Shown: positions 44,088-56,635, counted from the first letter of the stretch. The stretch is DNA of 64,000 nt from Adiantum capillus-veneris (GCA_014529385.2 CM043958.1:152977293-153041292); one strand, 5' to 3'. The notes: a model not told the origin generated them from the sequence alone. Numbers and translations: made by a program.

Positions 44088-44920
44088 ATTTGGGCCACTC
44101 GGCAAGTCACTTATAACTTTATAAGTTAGTTGGAACTAGACAATTAACTCAAAAGGGGCAAACTGGACACATGGCGGCTCCAAGTGGATTTTCCACTTTC
44201 AATTTGAGAGTTTAGGCTGATTTTTGGAAGTAAGTGACCTACAGTGTGTGTGTCAGTAGTGGGTGCAGGTTTACAATGGAAAGCTTGCCTTCTCCTTTGT
44301 CTCATGTAGCGTGATGATATGCTCTCGTCCATCTCTCTCTCCCCTTTGCACGTATCGTAATGCCCCACTAGTTGGGCTATTCAGATGATCATGTACCGTT
44401 CTGTGGGTTTTATGCGCATTTGCAAGGCAAGAGCCTTCTGAACAGAGACTGGAGTAGCACAGGTACGCACAACCAAATCGCGAAGGAATGCGAAGTTGGA
44501 GAGTTTTCTCGCGTGAAAACTCCTCCAAATCACAAGGCAACTAACCCATTACGTGCAGGAGGGGAGCGTGTTGATGCGTTAGCTTCGTCCCAAACGACCC
44601 AAAACAAAGAAATACAGCCTGCTGTGTAAAATTGCAGGTTTAGGGTTTTGCTCCTAAAGTGCACCAGAACTTCACAGAAGCTTCGGGGAAGCTAGAGTGT
44701 GATTGTACAGGAGTTTGGGAACTTTTTAGAGGCTGTAACAATGAAAACAGCGCTCTGCGTTTTCTCGTAGCCGACGAAAGCTCCAGAATTGCATGGGAAG
44801 TCACCCTTGACTTGTACTTTTGGTCTAAACAGGTTATATAGCCATTACGTTGTCGAAATTGGGCCTAGTTTTGCAATTACAGCCCTAGACAGGTTTGAAC
44901 AGCTTGTAAAGTTGCTTGGG

Positions 44921-46056
44921 TGTTAGGTGCAGTGGAATGATTGTTTGCGCTTTGCTCAAGATGAGTGCTCCGAACTGTGCTCAAGGTTCCTTTTGTTCCT
45001 ATGGAGGTAGAGCCTTCCGTTCTTAATGAGAGAATGCTGTGATCACAAACAAAGTGAATGGAAACTGTGCGTGCAAGTGTATGAGACTGAGAGATAGAGA
45101 GAGAAGAGAGATACGACACCAGAGACATTGTGAACCCCTCCTCCGAAGGCCCCACTCTCGTCGGCGAGAGTGACCTACTTATGATTGCACAATCTGGTAC
45201 AAATGGTATGCATCAGACTGATGCAAGTCTAGGCTATGTCGGCGATGATGACGGTGATGACGAGACCGACCTAAGGGCTGAAATTTGCAATCTTTCTACT
45301 ACTGTCCAAAAAGGCTATGGCCTGAAATTTGCGACTAGTCCAAAAACGCTGATTTTGGGGGTTGTTTCTGTGTGTCTTCGACGCTGAAAATCTGCAGGTT
45401 AGGGCTGAAAAGTGAGGTTCTTAAGGGCTGAATGTGATGGTCTATCCGGGCTGAATCTGCTACTCTTTAGGGGTTGAATCCTCATGAAAATGCCAGGGCT
45501 GCAATTTGTCAAAAACGCTAGGCTGATGGGAACAAAAACGCTAGGTATGTTGGTCTCTGCTGCTCGCGATCCTTGCTGATGCAAAACGCTAGGTAAGGCT
45601 TGTTGAAGAAAACGCTAGGGGAGGTTCTTGCTTGGAGGGAAGTACCGCCAAGTTCTTGTTGGAGAAGTTGCCTGCTGAGCTTGGCTTCTGTTGCCTCTTT
45701 TGCTATTTAGTGCTAGTCTAGGTTTGCTTATATACAAAGTTACTCAATTTGCCCTACCTACTTTCCAACAAAAGTCACCTAAAAATAATAAGTGAAAAAT
45801 GTTAAAAATAGGGAAAATAGGCTAAATGCATTGGAAAATTCCCCTGACTGATTCTGATGGATCCTGTTGGGAATGCTTATGATCATGTTGTGTGCAACCA
45901 AAGGATATGCATCTACACTAAGTGACTGGGCATGCACGGTCTACGAACACTCACAAAAGTGCAGATCACTTCTAATCTAGACTGACTGGATTGACTGAAC
46001 CCTGATCATGCTGTAGCTTGTCCACGGACACACAGGGTTGGATGTGTCACGTGACG
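44921..46056 (-). repeat. Element K 3' LTR
   Basis: 1136 bp, highly similar to 47967-49556 minus its insertion. The last sense-start base is changed (GTGACG where the partner has GTGACA). Confidence 0.92.
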
Positions 46057-46356
46057 TCCCCTCCTTTTCAAAATGAGGTCTTGGTACCGAACTGTATGGC
46101 GTCGAGGGAGATCGCTGATAGCATCCGGAATCTTGGAAGGGACTCTTCGCCGGTCTACTCTGAGGTGTGGGTCATATGATACTTGAACTTCATAAAGGTC
46201 TGCAACGCTTGCTTCTTTGGGCCATGCTGAAAGTGACAGTCTTCTGTGGCTCCTTCGATGCTTCAACTTCGTTGAGAGTCATGCTTCTTTTTTCTTCAAG
46301 AATCTCCATGGCTGAAAATTCCTGAAACCATTTCCAACACAAAACCATGAAAATAC
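46057..46356 (-). other. Element K purine tract and 3' internal region
   Basis: Sense AAAAGGAGGGGAC directly precedes the LTR. Upstream, one frame reads VRYQDLILKRRGRHVT across the tract, resembling the short reading (DDYNAFKRGV-like) across the tract of families 1 and 2. This may be a relic of a pol C-terminus. The AGGA hairpin of the other families is not seen here. Confidence 0.55.
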
Positions 46357-47517
46357 CTATTCCATGTAAAGTGAGTGGAAAAAATATTGTCGTCCTAATG
46401 GACTGTGCATGCAATGTAGATGAACAAAGAGACGGAGTGACAAACCGTTCATCAAACACATGCAACAATGAGATCGAATCTTTCTCTTTTGATCTAGAGC
46501 AATCAATTGTGGCAATTCACAACGGAAATGCGCATGCTTGGTGCTCATACTTTCATGTGCTCTTTCTACAACTATGTTATGCCATGGAAGAGACATGGAA
46601 TGTGACTTCCTTGAATGCATACATTTCAAATTTTCATGAAAAATCCGCATACATCCATGCTCATTCATGAGTGAAACGTGCTCAACGGACAATATGTCAT
46701 GCCTAGTAAAAGGGATCACATAAAGACGCTGACTAAAATAGAGGAAACGATCACAAATGAAACACTCGTACAATGCGTGCATATCAATCATGCGAACACA
46801 TAATACTTCCTGTAAGGGTTCTTTGGACCTATGCTCGAGAGCCAAGATCGGTTCTTCTTGATTGGTGGAATCTTCCTGTGTGGGTTCTTTGGACCTCGAC
46901 TCGAAAGCCAAGATCGGTTCTTCGTGATTGATCAAATCTACAACTAGGTTAGCTTCGCTAGAAAAAGCATCCTCTAACACATCATCCTTGTGAACAATCG
47001 CATCATCTTCATGCAACACATCATGCTTCTGAGAAATCACATCTTGATCATGCAAATCATCATGCTCATCATTATCATCCAAATCATGATGCTCATCATT
47101 GTCAATCAAATCATCATCATGCTTCGCATAACCTTGCAAATCTTGTATGTCATGATTTGGAGAAGAAGAGACTGAGAGAGTCTCCCTTTCCCGAATCTCT
47201 TCCATCTGTGCATGCACTTGAGAAAAGAGTCGCAACATCTCTTGCATTCTTGCTTTGGTCTCGCGATCATATCTTGCTAGTCTTTCTTTGTTTTCCAAGT
47301 CGTACTTACGCTCTATAGCTGCCATTTCTTCTTCGTAGGCCTTTCTTTTTGCTTCTCTTTTGTGGTCCAACTCCTCCATAGGAGTTAGCGCAATCCTTGA
47401 CGTAGAAGGAGAAGGGGAAGGGTCGGAAAAACCTCCTAGTGGGGAAAATTCTTCTTCGCCTCTCTCATGATCATCACCTCCAAGCGACGTATCCATTTCG
47501 CTTCTAGTGATGACCAT
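46357..47517 (-). CDS. Element K single ORF, gag-like protein of unknown function (386 aa)
   Basis: It starts MVITRSEMDTSLGG at 47517, about 440 bases after the primer site; an M-V-x-T-R-S start is common in plant gypsy Gag, which is my only family hint. Residues about 47-115 are charged and heptad-like (ELDHKREAKRKAYEEEMAAI, RLARYDRETKARMQEMLRLF), so a coiled coil is likely. Residues about 125-165 are an Asp/His-rich repeat region. A motif EEPILAxExRSKEP occurs twice (about 195-235). The C-terminal third is Cys/His-rich but has no CCHC knuckle. No pol domain. It could supply a particle protein or be a decayed remnant; the long intact frame argues for some past selection. Confidence 0.6.
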   Translation of the reverse strand: MVITRSEMDTSLGGDDHERGEEEFSPLGGFSDPSPSPSTSRIALTPMEELDHKREAKRKAYEEEMAAIERKYDLENKERLARYDRETKARMQEMLRLFSQVHAQMEEIRERETLSVSSSPNHDIQDLQGYAKHDDDLIDNDEHHDLDDNDEHDDLHDQDVISQKHDVLHEDDAIVHKDDVLEDAFSSEANLVVDLINHEEPILAFESRSKEPTQEDSTNQEEPILALEHRSKEPLQEVLCVRMIDMHALYECFICDRFLYFSQRLYVIPFTRHDILSVEHVSLMNEHGCMRIFHENLKCMHSRKSHSMSLPWHNIVVERAHESMSTKHAHFRCELPQLIALDQKRKIRSHCCMCLMNGLSLRLFVHLHCMHSPLGRQYFFHSLYME

Positions 47518-47953
47518 CCACTGAAGTCGTGGGTTCTTGTGGGTTCTTGTGGTCTTGGGTTCTTAAGTTCACGAGGAACTTGGGTTCTTGGGGGTCTTGG
47601 TTCCTGGGGTTCTTGAGTTCTTGAGGTTCTTGAGGGTCTTCTTTGGCTTCCAAACCGTGTTTGAGAAGGATCTTCTCTTCACCCGAGTTCTACTCCTAAG
47701 TGCCACTATGTGCACGCTCCGATCTCAATGATGGCTGGCTGGCCACTAAGTGCACGCTCCGATCTCAATGAGTGAAAAGAGACATAAGGGGAGGCTGGAC
47801 AAGCCCTTCTTTCTTGGGATTCCTGTCACTCTTCAAAAACACGATTTGGAATCAACACGCCCAAGCGAACTTGGGTTCGTGCGACCTCAACAAGCAAAAA
47901 AAATTCTGTGGTTCTTGTGGTTCTTTCCTTGAGTGATACAGAACATTGCCAAA
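47518..47953 (-). repeat. Element K leader with GGTTCTTG-type simple repeats
   Basis: 47525-47640 is built of degenerate TGGGTTCTTG units. 47703-47771 is a ~44-bp imperfect tandem duplication (TGTGCACGCTCCGATCTCAA). No coding potential. Confidence 0.8.
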
Positions 47954-47965
47954 GCTCTGATACCA
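47954..47965 (-). promoter_or_regulatory. Element K primer binding site
   Basis: Sense TGGTATCAGAGC, perfect tRNA-iMet type, one base from the LTR. Confidence 0.93.
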
Positions 47966-47966
47966 A

Positions 47967-49556
47967 TGTTAGGTGCAACGGAATGATTGTTTGCGCTTTG
48001 CTCAAGATGAGTGCTCCGAACTGTGCTCAAGGTTTCTTTTGTTCTTATGGAAGGTAGAGCCTTCCGTTCTTAATAAGAGAATGCTATGATCACAAAGTGA
48101 ATGGACACTGTGCATGCAAGTGTATGAGATTGAGAGATAGAGAGAGAAGAGAGATACGACACCAGAGACATTTTAAAACCCTCCTTCGAAGGCCCCACTC
48201 TCGTCAGTGAGAGTGATCTACTTATGATTGCACAATCTGGTACAAATGGTATGCATCAGACTGATGCAAGTCTTGGCTATGTCGGCGATGACGACGGTGA
48301 TGACAAGACCGACCTAAGGGCTGAAATTTGCAATCTTTCTACTACTGTCCAAAAATGCAATGGCCTGAAATCTACGACTAGTCCAAAAACGCTGATTTTG
48401 GGGGCTGTTTCTGTGTGTCTTCGACGCTGAAAATCTGCAGGTTTAGGGCTGAAAACCTAGGTTCTTAAGGGCTGAATGTGATGGTCTATCCGGGCTGAAT
48501 CTGCTCCTATTTAGGGGTTGAATCCTCATGAAAACGCCAGGGCTGCAATCTGTCAAAAATGCTAGGCTGATGGGAACAAAAGCGCTAGGTATACTGGTCT
48601 CTGCTGGCGTTCCTTGCTGATGCAAAACGCTAGGTAAGGCTTGTTGAAAAGCTAGGGGAGGTTCTTGCTTGGAGGGAAGTACCGCCAAGTTCTTTGAGCC
48701 GACGCCCACTTTGGGTATGGCAGTCCTACTGGACATCCGCTCGACGGGGACCTTTTACTACCAGTAGAAAATCCTGGAGTACCTGGGTAAGATTCAGCAC
48801 GGTGTGTGAGTTACAAGGGTTTGTCCCTCTCTCTCAGCCTTGGTCCTTAAGTGCATCACTGAACTCGTTTGGTGATTTCCCGACGTTACACTTGGGTGGC
48901 GTGACTAACAAGGGAACATGGACTGACTAACATGGCATGAAAAGACTTTTTACTCCCCCGAGGGGGAAACTTGCTTCCATTCCCCGTTGACATGCCACGA
49001 TACGGCATGGAGGCGCTTTCCCCTTGTCCGCAAGTCCGCAAGATAACTTGTCTTTGACTCGTTTGCGTGCATGCGAAGCAAAGGCAGTTTCTTGCCGGCT
49101 TGTCGGCTCTAGCCCAAAAAAGGAAGAAGTAAAAAGGAAGTACCGCCAAGTTCTTGTTGGAGAAGTTGCCTGCTGAGCTTGGCTCCTGTTGCCTCTTCTA
49201 CCATTTAGTGCTAGTCTAGGTTTGCTTATATACAAAGTTACTCAATTTGCCCTACCTACTTTCCAACAAAAGTCACTTAAAAATAATAAGTGAAAAATGA
49301 CAAAATAGGAAAAATAGGCTAAATGCATTGGAAAATTCCCCTGACTGATTCTGATGGATTCTGTTGGGAATGCTTATGATCATGCTGTGTGCAACCAAAG
49401 GATATGAATCTACACTAAGTGACTGGGCATGCACGGTCTACGAGCAGACTCACAAAAGTGCCAGATCACTTCTAATCTAGACTGATTGGATTGACTGAAC
49501 CTTGATCATGCTGTAGCTTGTCCACGAACACATAGGGTTGGATGTGTCATGTGACA
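47967..49556 (-). repeat. Element K 5' LTR with insertion
   Basis: It is 1590 bp; without the 441-bp insertion and its duplicated 20 bp it is about 1129 bp, matching the partner. Confidence 0.9.
48695..49135 (+). mobile_element. SINE-like or L1-mobilised insertion in the K 5' LTR
   Basis: The 441-bp segment is absent from the partner LTR. It is bounded by a perfect 20-bp duplication (48675-48694 and 49136-49155, beginning GGAAGTACC) and ends in an A-rich tail (CCCAAAAAAGGAAGAAG then five A). Long target duplication plus A-rich end is the mark of target-primed reverse transcription. I could not find clear pol III A/B boxes and do not recognise the family; it may be a retro-copied transcript piece. 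Confidence 0.75.
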
Positions 49557-49623
49557 TTGGGGATTTCCCATCTTAATCAAATAAAGAAATACTGCGAGGG
49601 ACGCCAGTTTTTGGGACCAACGA

Positions 49624-51208
49624 TGAAACCGCCCGTAGGGCGGTAGGCGTTGGCTTTCACCCGAAATTCTTTACTTTAGACACACACAGAGTACTTTGCA
49701 AAGGTAACCTGTAACGGGGATTAACACCTAAGTACACACACGGCTCGGAAGCTAGAATGCTCCGAGTAGACGTTGACAACTTGTAGGCCCCAAAATTGGC
49801 GTCCCTTTCGGTATTTCTTTATTCTTTAACAGAGGGAATAAAACCTGTGATCTCCTACGAGCTGCCCCGCACAATCTATGCTAAGAAACACCTGTTCTGG
49901 CCCGATTTTGGCAGCATAGCTGTACTAGGACGCTTCAAAGTCAGTATCCCCACGCAATAGGTGACTTTCCCGACGCATACGGACACTTTGCAAAACCTGG
50001 CGAGAATCTGCAGCACGCTGAATTCTCTGTTTTGTGCCCCGAAAATGCTCCAGTTCACCTATACAGCGGTCCCCTTGCGTCCCCGAACTTCCTGGGGGTA
50101 TTAGGATCCGTTTAGGGCCGAAACCCTAAACCTGCAAAAATACAGAGTAGGCTGTAATTCCCTGTTTTGGGCCCCGTTTCGCGTGCCGTCGCATTTGTAG
50201 CAAGACCTCGAGCTCCTGCACCTGTAGGGCTACTTGCCCTATGAATCGGACGAGATTTCTGGCGTTAAACCTCTCCGAATTCACCTGTACCTGCGGGGGA
50301 TTAGCCGCTAGCTAACCCAGTACCTGTGTAAGAGGCTCGTGCCCCGGCAATCGCGCATGAACCCACATAACTGTACATTTGTCAAATGAAAAGCCCACTA
50401 GTGGGGCATAACATACTCTTCGTAGGGGAGAGAGAGAGCAGTGCGTAGCGTGCAGTGCGTAGCATGCAGGGCATCACTCCTGGCACCGCATTGTACATAA
50501 GAGGGAAAGGAAGCACTCCATAGCTCTTTTAACCTGTGTGACAGAAGCTGAAAAATGAGCCTTCCTGCTCTAAACTCAGCGCCAACTCTTCCTTGCATTG
50601 GAAAGTGCATAAAAATGTGACACTAGGCGCGTTTACAAGCGTTTTCCTGTTTGGGGTTCGCCGCTTAAAAATGTCCCAACTGATCGCCCAATTGACTTCG
50701 TTGCAGAGTTGTAAAATGTTCTCCTAGTCATACGGGAGGTAATGACGCGGACACATTTCTCGGCCCAAAATAGGAGCTCCCTAAATTTTAGGAGATGCTT
50801 CTGTTGGGCTCTCACTGATCTTCTGACCATCTATCCTCATTGGGACCGCATCCAAAAGTGCAATGTGGCCCAACTATCAGATACTTGCTGTTGGTAGTCA
50901 CACCTTGACTTTAGGCCTTTATTGAGTTCACTTCCTAGTATCCACCAACTTGCTAAGTGCGACGGGGGGACCTATATGATCTTGCTCTGAGCCTAGACAT
51001 CGTCTTACCATACGAATTACAGTGCCGATCACTACCCATCTGCGGGTAAAACTCCCTTTCACATTGGCCATGCAATGTCCGACCGTTTGGTACTTCAAGA
51101 AGAGGGTCTCAAAAATGAAACAAAACCCCTTGGAAAGAAACCAACAACTAAAGTTAGCAGTTGCCACGTCCTCGTGACATAGTTAACAGTTGCCACGTCC
51201 CCGTGACG
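49624..51208 (-). repeat. Element I3 3' LTR
   Basis: 1585 bp, aligned with family-2 LTRs. Sense start shows an imperfect ~30-bp tandem duplication (51151-51208, GTTGCCACGTCC...GTGAC twice), so the exact LTR start is 51180 or 51208. Confidence 0.88.
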
Positions 51209-51360
51209 TACCCCCCTCTTGAAATCGCAAACGTCCTCGATCCATTGATGATCTTGTGCTATCAACACTCTTTTATCATCGCATGTATCCGCAAGAAAGG
51301 TCATAACATATAGATACAAATGACTTAATGAGGCCTTCATACTTTTGTCATTTCCATCTA
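51209..51360 (-). promoter_or_regulatory. Element I3 polypurine tract and degraded hairpin region
   Basis: Sense TTTCAAGAGGGGGGTA precedes the LTR. The loop TCCT and left arm CAAACG survive, but the right arm is CGATCC, so the stem is lost. The non-coding stretch is much shorter (about 110 bp) than in I1. Confidence 0.65.
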
Positions 51361-54105
51361 TCACACTGGATTCATATGTACATTTGATGTAGTAGCTCTA
51401 TCATTACCCCTCCTTTGCACACGTTGGTTTGGGGCATTAGTAGGCTGTAACTCAAAGGCTTCAAGGTAAAGCTGCAATACATTTGGTGACGCTGACAGTT
51501 CATGCTCTTCCATCCACTTTGCATCCATAGGCGGATAGTTCGTGAACTTCACCAAATAGCGTCTTGCAACTTGTCCATTAACTTTTCTATCCTTATGTGC
51601 CAAAACTTGCTCAGGTACTAGGATCTCATCAAGTTCCTCAACTTCTGAGTGATCCTCATCTGGCATATCTTCTGGCACATCACCCACGAAGGGTCTTAGA
51701 AGACTCACGTGAAACTCATTATGAATCTTCCACGCATTAGGCAATTTCAGCCTGTAAGCAACATCGTTGATCTTGTCAAGCACTTCAAAAGGCATATAGT
51801 AACGCATGCTGAGCTTAGGAAACAACCGTTCCTTGCCCTTCATCTTCTTTAACCTTGCGTTTTCGAACCTTAACAGAACCCAATCACCAGATGATAATAG
51901 CAATTCACGACGGTGACGATCAGCAACCTTTTTCTGCTTTGCCTGAGTCTTCTCCAAGGCAACTTTATACATCTCATCCATGTTCTCAACATATTAATCT
52001 GCCTCAAAGATCTCGTCCTTTGTATGCAAAATGGGAGGAACCTTTTTGCCGCCTTCAACAATCTCAAAAGTGCTTTACCAGTAGACGAATGCACCGTATT
52101 ATTGTACGCATACTCAAGCAAAGACAAATATTGTTCCCACTTGCCCTTATTATCTGACACATAACATTTCAGCAGATCTAAGACAGTAGAATTAGCCTCT
52201 TCTGACTGTCCATCAGTTTGTGGATGAAATGAAGACGAGAACTTGAGTGTAGTGTCCATGTTCTCAAACAATCCTCTCCAAAACAAACTGGTCATGCGAG
52301 GATCACGATCACTTATAATCGATTGTTGCATACCATGGTACTTAAACACATTGTACATGAACAAGCGTGCCATCTGGTTAGGTTTTATCTTCTTCCTGAC
52401 AGGGATAAAATGGGCCTGCTTGCTGACCCTGCAGATAATGGTCCATATACCATCATTCCCTGTTGGCGTTCTTGGAAGATCAAAGATAAAGTCCATAGCT
52501 ATGCTTTTCCATGGCTTATCCGGACTCGGCAGTGGTTATAACAACCTTGGTGCCTTTTGCCTGTCAAACTTGACCTTTTGGCAAACTATGCATGCTCGCA
52601 CAAAGGTATCCACATCTTTCCTCAAGGTTAGCCAATAGAAGAATGTCTACCGCTTTAACTGTTGCATCAATGCCACGATGCCCTGCATACGGTGGGACAT
52701 GACTCTCTTCCATGACCATATGTCGTAGTGGCCTAGTGACACAAAGTCTGCCATGCATAATCATAAAACCGTCTCTGAGGAGGTAGTGCTCGTGATGTTG
52801 CGCCTCTTGTAACTGTTCAAAGATACTTGCAAAATCTTTATCAGCAGTATACTGTTCCTTCATGTCATCTAACTCATGATGATAAGAAATTGACACAGCT
52901 GAAATTTGTGGCTTTCTTTATAACGCATCAACCACAACATTCTTCTTGCCCTCCACATGCATAATCTGGAAGTGGAACACGGAAAGAATGTTTGCCCATC
53001 GCATATGCTTTTCGGATAACTTTGACCGTGTCAAGAAGTATTGCAAGGTCTGACGGATGATCTGTTTGGACAACAAAATCAGCACCTAAGAGGTAGTGCT
53101 TCCAGCTAGAAAGCGCATGAATCACGGCCAAGAGTTCTTTCTCATAGACTTGCATAGTCCTCTCTGGCCCTTGCAAAATTCGGCTTTCATAAGCTACTAC
53201 ACGTCCATCTTGCATTAGCACTGCTCCGATGCTACTGCCACACGCATCACACTGGACCACAAATGACTTCCTGAGATTTGGCAAAACAATAACTGGATCT
53301 GAAGTCAACTTTTTCTTTAAGAGACTAAAAGCTGAAATCTCTTTTTGGGTCCATCTGAAAGTGACCTCTTTCTTTTGCAAAGCGTGAAGAGGCGATGCTA
53401 TCTCTGCAAAATTTCTGATAAACCTTCTATAGTAGGAACACAATCCCAAGAAGCTTCTGACATAGTGCACAGTCTTCAAGTCTAGCCATGTCTTGATAGC
53501 TTCGACCTTTGCAAGATCCATTCTAACACCATCCTTTGAGACTATGTGGCCAAGAAAGTGGATCTCTTCGAGGAAGAAGTCACTTTTCTTAGGATTGACA
53601 AGTAACCTGTGACTGCGCAGCTCTTCGAACACAATGGTCAAGTGACGCCTATCCTCCTCTTCATTCTTCGAATACACTATCATGTCATCGAAGAATGTTC
53701 CAACAAACTGTTGATGCGAGCGGAAAATCCGGTCCATCATTCTGTTGAACGTGGCAGGAGCATTTGTTAGCCCAAACGGCATCACTAGAAACTCAGAAAG
53801 ACCAAATGTCGTTCTAAACGCAGTCTTGTGCACATCCTTTGGCCTTATACGAATCTGATGGTACCCACGCTTATGGTCTATCCTGTTGAAAATTGCAGCA
53901 CCCTCTAAACGATCGAGAATATCATCAATTCTAGGAATAGGGAACCTATTCTTGATGGTATTCTTATTCAACGCACGGTAATCAATACACATGCGCCATG
54001 AGCCATCCTTCTTCTGCACTAGGAGCACTGGGGAGCAAAAGGTTGAAGAACTAGGCTGAATCAACCCCTTCTCTAATAACTCCTCAACCTGGCCCATAAT
54101 CTCTT
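51361..54105 (-). pseudogene. Element I3 pol: RT, RNase H, integrase, chromodomain
   Basis: A 389-codon open stretch (54097-52928) holds RT from LLEKGLIQPSSSTFC through FFDDMIVYS into RNase H (CDACGSSIGAVLMQDG). Then come breaks at the TDHPSDLA site (a small insertion), the integrase zinc domain (HVPPYAGHRGIDATV), the core ([27 protein letters not shown], all acids present), and KLSMRYYMPFEV with chromodomain YLVKFTNYPPMDAKWMEEHEL. At least five shifts make it non-functional. Confidence 0.9.
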
Positions 54106-56548
54106 TCTACTGCGCCGCACTAACCTTGTAGGGAGGTCTATTTGGTGGGCTATACCCTGGCACCAAATCTATCCGATGGTCCTCAGGTCTCTCTGGCGGC
54201 AATTGCGACGATAATGAATCAGAAAAACAGTCACTAAACTTTTGCAAAAATGCTGACCTTTCTTTATCTAACACAGATAAATTTGACTGATCACTATCTG
54301 AGACATCACGTGCAAAAATCAAGTACACAGAAAGATGATTCTTTATTACAGAAGTGATAGCAGAAGTTGATACAATAGGGACCGACTCTCCTTTAAGCTT
54401 TACATCCAAGATGTGAGTTTTGCCCCTATGCTGTACAGTGATCTTTTTGTTGTAGACATCCAAGACTCCATGCACTCGGAACACCACGGGATCCCCAACA
54501 AGGCGTCACAACCTTCCAGCGGCATGATGTAAAACTCTTCAGTGTCCACATACGACTGAATATAGAGACGCAGTTTTCCAATGATGGGAGTAACACACTC
54601 TGAGTGTCCAGGACATGCCAACCTTGCCTCTGCTGTGTACCCCATCTCTTCAGCTCTGATGCCTAATTTCATAGCTAACTCTGGTGAGATAAAGTTGGCT
54701 TTGGTACCCGGATCAAAGAAGATGAGTGCCGTCTGATCCTTAACTTTACCCCATGCCCTGCATAACTCACTGGCATCTCTGCTGGGCCTGTCACCCACCA
54801 TGTCTGGCACTAAACCTGCCGTGGGTTTAGGCTTCTTTCCTTTCTGGTCTTCTTTATCCTCTGAGTCAGTTGGTCTTTTCCTTTGTGGACAATTGATAGA
54901 AAAGTGACCAGGCTGCTCCCATATAAAGCATTTGTTCTCAGCCATTAGGACCTTCTTTTCCTCGAGTGACTGGTGTACAAAAGGCTTCCTTTTCTGTTTC
55001 TTTGCCTGCGCTCTAGAAGTCCCGGCTGAGTCCCATTCTTTGGTGGCCTTTTCTAACCCCTGTGACGCATTAGGAGCCGTTTTCACAAAGGGCTTTTTCG
55101 CTGAATTTTTCTTTTGCTGCCCTCCTTTGTCGTTGCTCGAAAATCCACTGTCCTCTCCTTTCAACAAGGCAAGACCAGTGTTCGCAACTTCTATAAGCTG
55201 AGTGAGGGTAGCCACTCTGTTCTTTGTACAATAATCGCGAAGCCCTTTAGGCAGCCCACAACAATACTTCTCTATCTCCTCTGTCAATGGCACAAATTTG
55301 TAGGAGGTCACTGAGAGTAACGCTTTACAAAACCTCCTATTGTTCTCCAACAAGCTCTTGCACGAAGTTGAAGTAAGCTGGTGTCAATCTGTCATGACGT
55401 CGGCTTCAAATTCATTTGATAGCCAAGCAAATGCAAACATTTGCTTGAAGTAAACCCAAGTGGCGGGTGCCTGTCCTTGCATTAACAATGTCGTCCACCA
55501 TGTAAGCGCATTGTCCTTTAAGAAAGTGGCAGCTTTCTTGACTTTCGAGGCCTCTGTAAAATTCCCTCCCGCATAAGCTGTATCAAACTGTTGGAGGATG
55601 GTAAGAGCCTTCGTCTTATCCTCGAAACCACTGAAGCTACTGAACTTTACAGCTGCACCACCTTCTTTGTAAGCCTTCGGCTTCTCTAGTGCCCCCAAGT
55701 TGTCATACGGAATGGTCTGCAACATGGGCATTGTAGTAGGCATGATCGGCACATCTTGGCCATTCACATTTTGCGTCAGAGGTGCGATATCTGGCTGCTG
55801 TCCAGAAAAACCAGCCATGCCAAAATGACCTTGTGGCACCCCAAATTGGCCGTGGTTGCTCTGAAAACCCTGTTGCATGCTGATACTACCATACATGGGG
55901 TTTAGCACGAGGCCTTGCATAACCCCGAACACTGTTCTTGGCATGTATGGCTGACTTTCAGGCGCATAACCAGCCATACTTTGGAACATTGATCCACCCC
56001 CGAAATACCGAGGATGTACCGTGGGTGGTGGAAAAACTGAGTGCGTAGCCTGGTATCCAGTTCCTTGTCCATTCAAGTCATCATGCTGGCTCTGAAACTG
56101 AACTGGCATAACTTGTGGAATAGGCGTTCTAGCCACCTTTTCAAGCACAGGAGGAACCTGTTTTGGAGCCTCTGGCCTCGCAACATGCGAGTGTTCCCTT
56201 TTCTCCTGAGCCGCATGAAGTACCTGGGCTTGAGCATCAACAAGCTCTGTACGCGGCGTAGGTTGCCTATTTTGCTGTTGCACTGGTGGCGCTGGCAGGA
56301 ACTCTATAAACCTTGGATTCTTTACAGTTGCGAAAAGACATTCACCGCGGCAACTAACTCAGTCTTGAACACATCATCCTCAAGTTGCCTAGTCATAAAG
56401 CCCTGTTCTACTGGAGGGACATTCACATTGACAGGAGGTACAGATTGACGTGGTCGTGAGCTCTCGCCAATCTCGAAAACCATAGGGATCTCTTGCCCGT
56501 CCTTTCAAGAGGAATCCTCTTCCATAATGCCCTTCCCCTTGTCGGCCA
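54106..56548 (-). pseudogene. Element I3 gag and protease
   Basis: The ATG at 56548 opens MADKGKGIMEEDSS, then a stop. Further frames carry a Gln/Met-rich N-terminus, the capsid-like region (FSGFEDKTKALTILQQFDTAYAGG, KDNALTWWTTLLMQ), the knuckle CFIWEQPGHFSINC (second Cys changed to Trp), protease IFFDPGTKANFISPELA and ACDALLGIPW, and the linker to RT. Homologous throughout to I1. Confidence 0.88.
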
Positions 56549-56635
56549 TAGTGTAATCCCCGCGTTCCTGCACTCTGTGCCTTTACCCAAAACAACCGAG
56601 GCTCACTCTTTGAGGAAAAAGTGATTGATGTCACA

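Larger units (their letters stand above)
44921..49556 (-). mobile_element. Element K: non-autonomous LTR retrotransposon with one gag-like ORF
   Basis: LTRs 44921-46056 and 47967-49556 (the latter enlarged by an insertion) have sense termini TGTCACATGACAC...CCTAACA. The duplication TTGGG lies at 44916-44920 and 49557-49561. A perfect iMet primer site and a purine tract are present. The internal part is only about 1.9 kb with a single 386-codon frame and no protease, RT, RNase H or integrase motif. It was complete when it moved and so depended on another element's enzymes. I do not recognise a named family. Confidence 0.88.
43639..49623 (+). mobile_element. Element L: divergent plus-strand family-2-like LTR, split by K and truncated by I3
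   Basis: It starts TGTCACCAAGAGG inside B gag. The portion 44360-44920 resembles the family-2 LTR in the opposite orientation to I1, including ACAGCCTGCTGTGTA and GCAGGTTTAGGGTTTTG. After K it continues at 49557-49623 with the cross-family block AATAAAGAAATACTGCGAGG and stops at the I3 LTR. No internal region or second end is left. It may be a solo LTR or the 5' end of a lost element. Confidence 0.7.

Noticed and set aside
45130-45387. Paired plus-strand frames in 45130-45387 and 48224-48430
   Set aside because: Both are within K LTRs, antisense to the element, with differing ends; no sign of selection.
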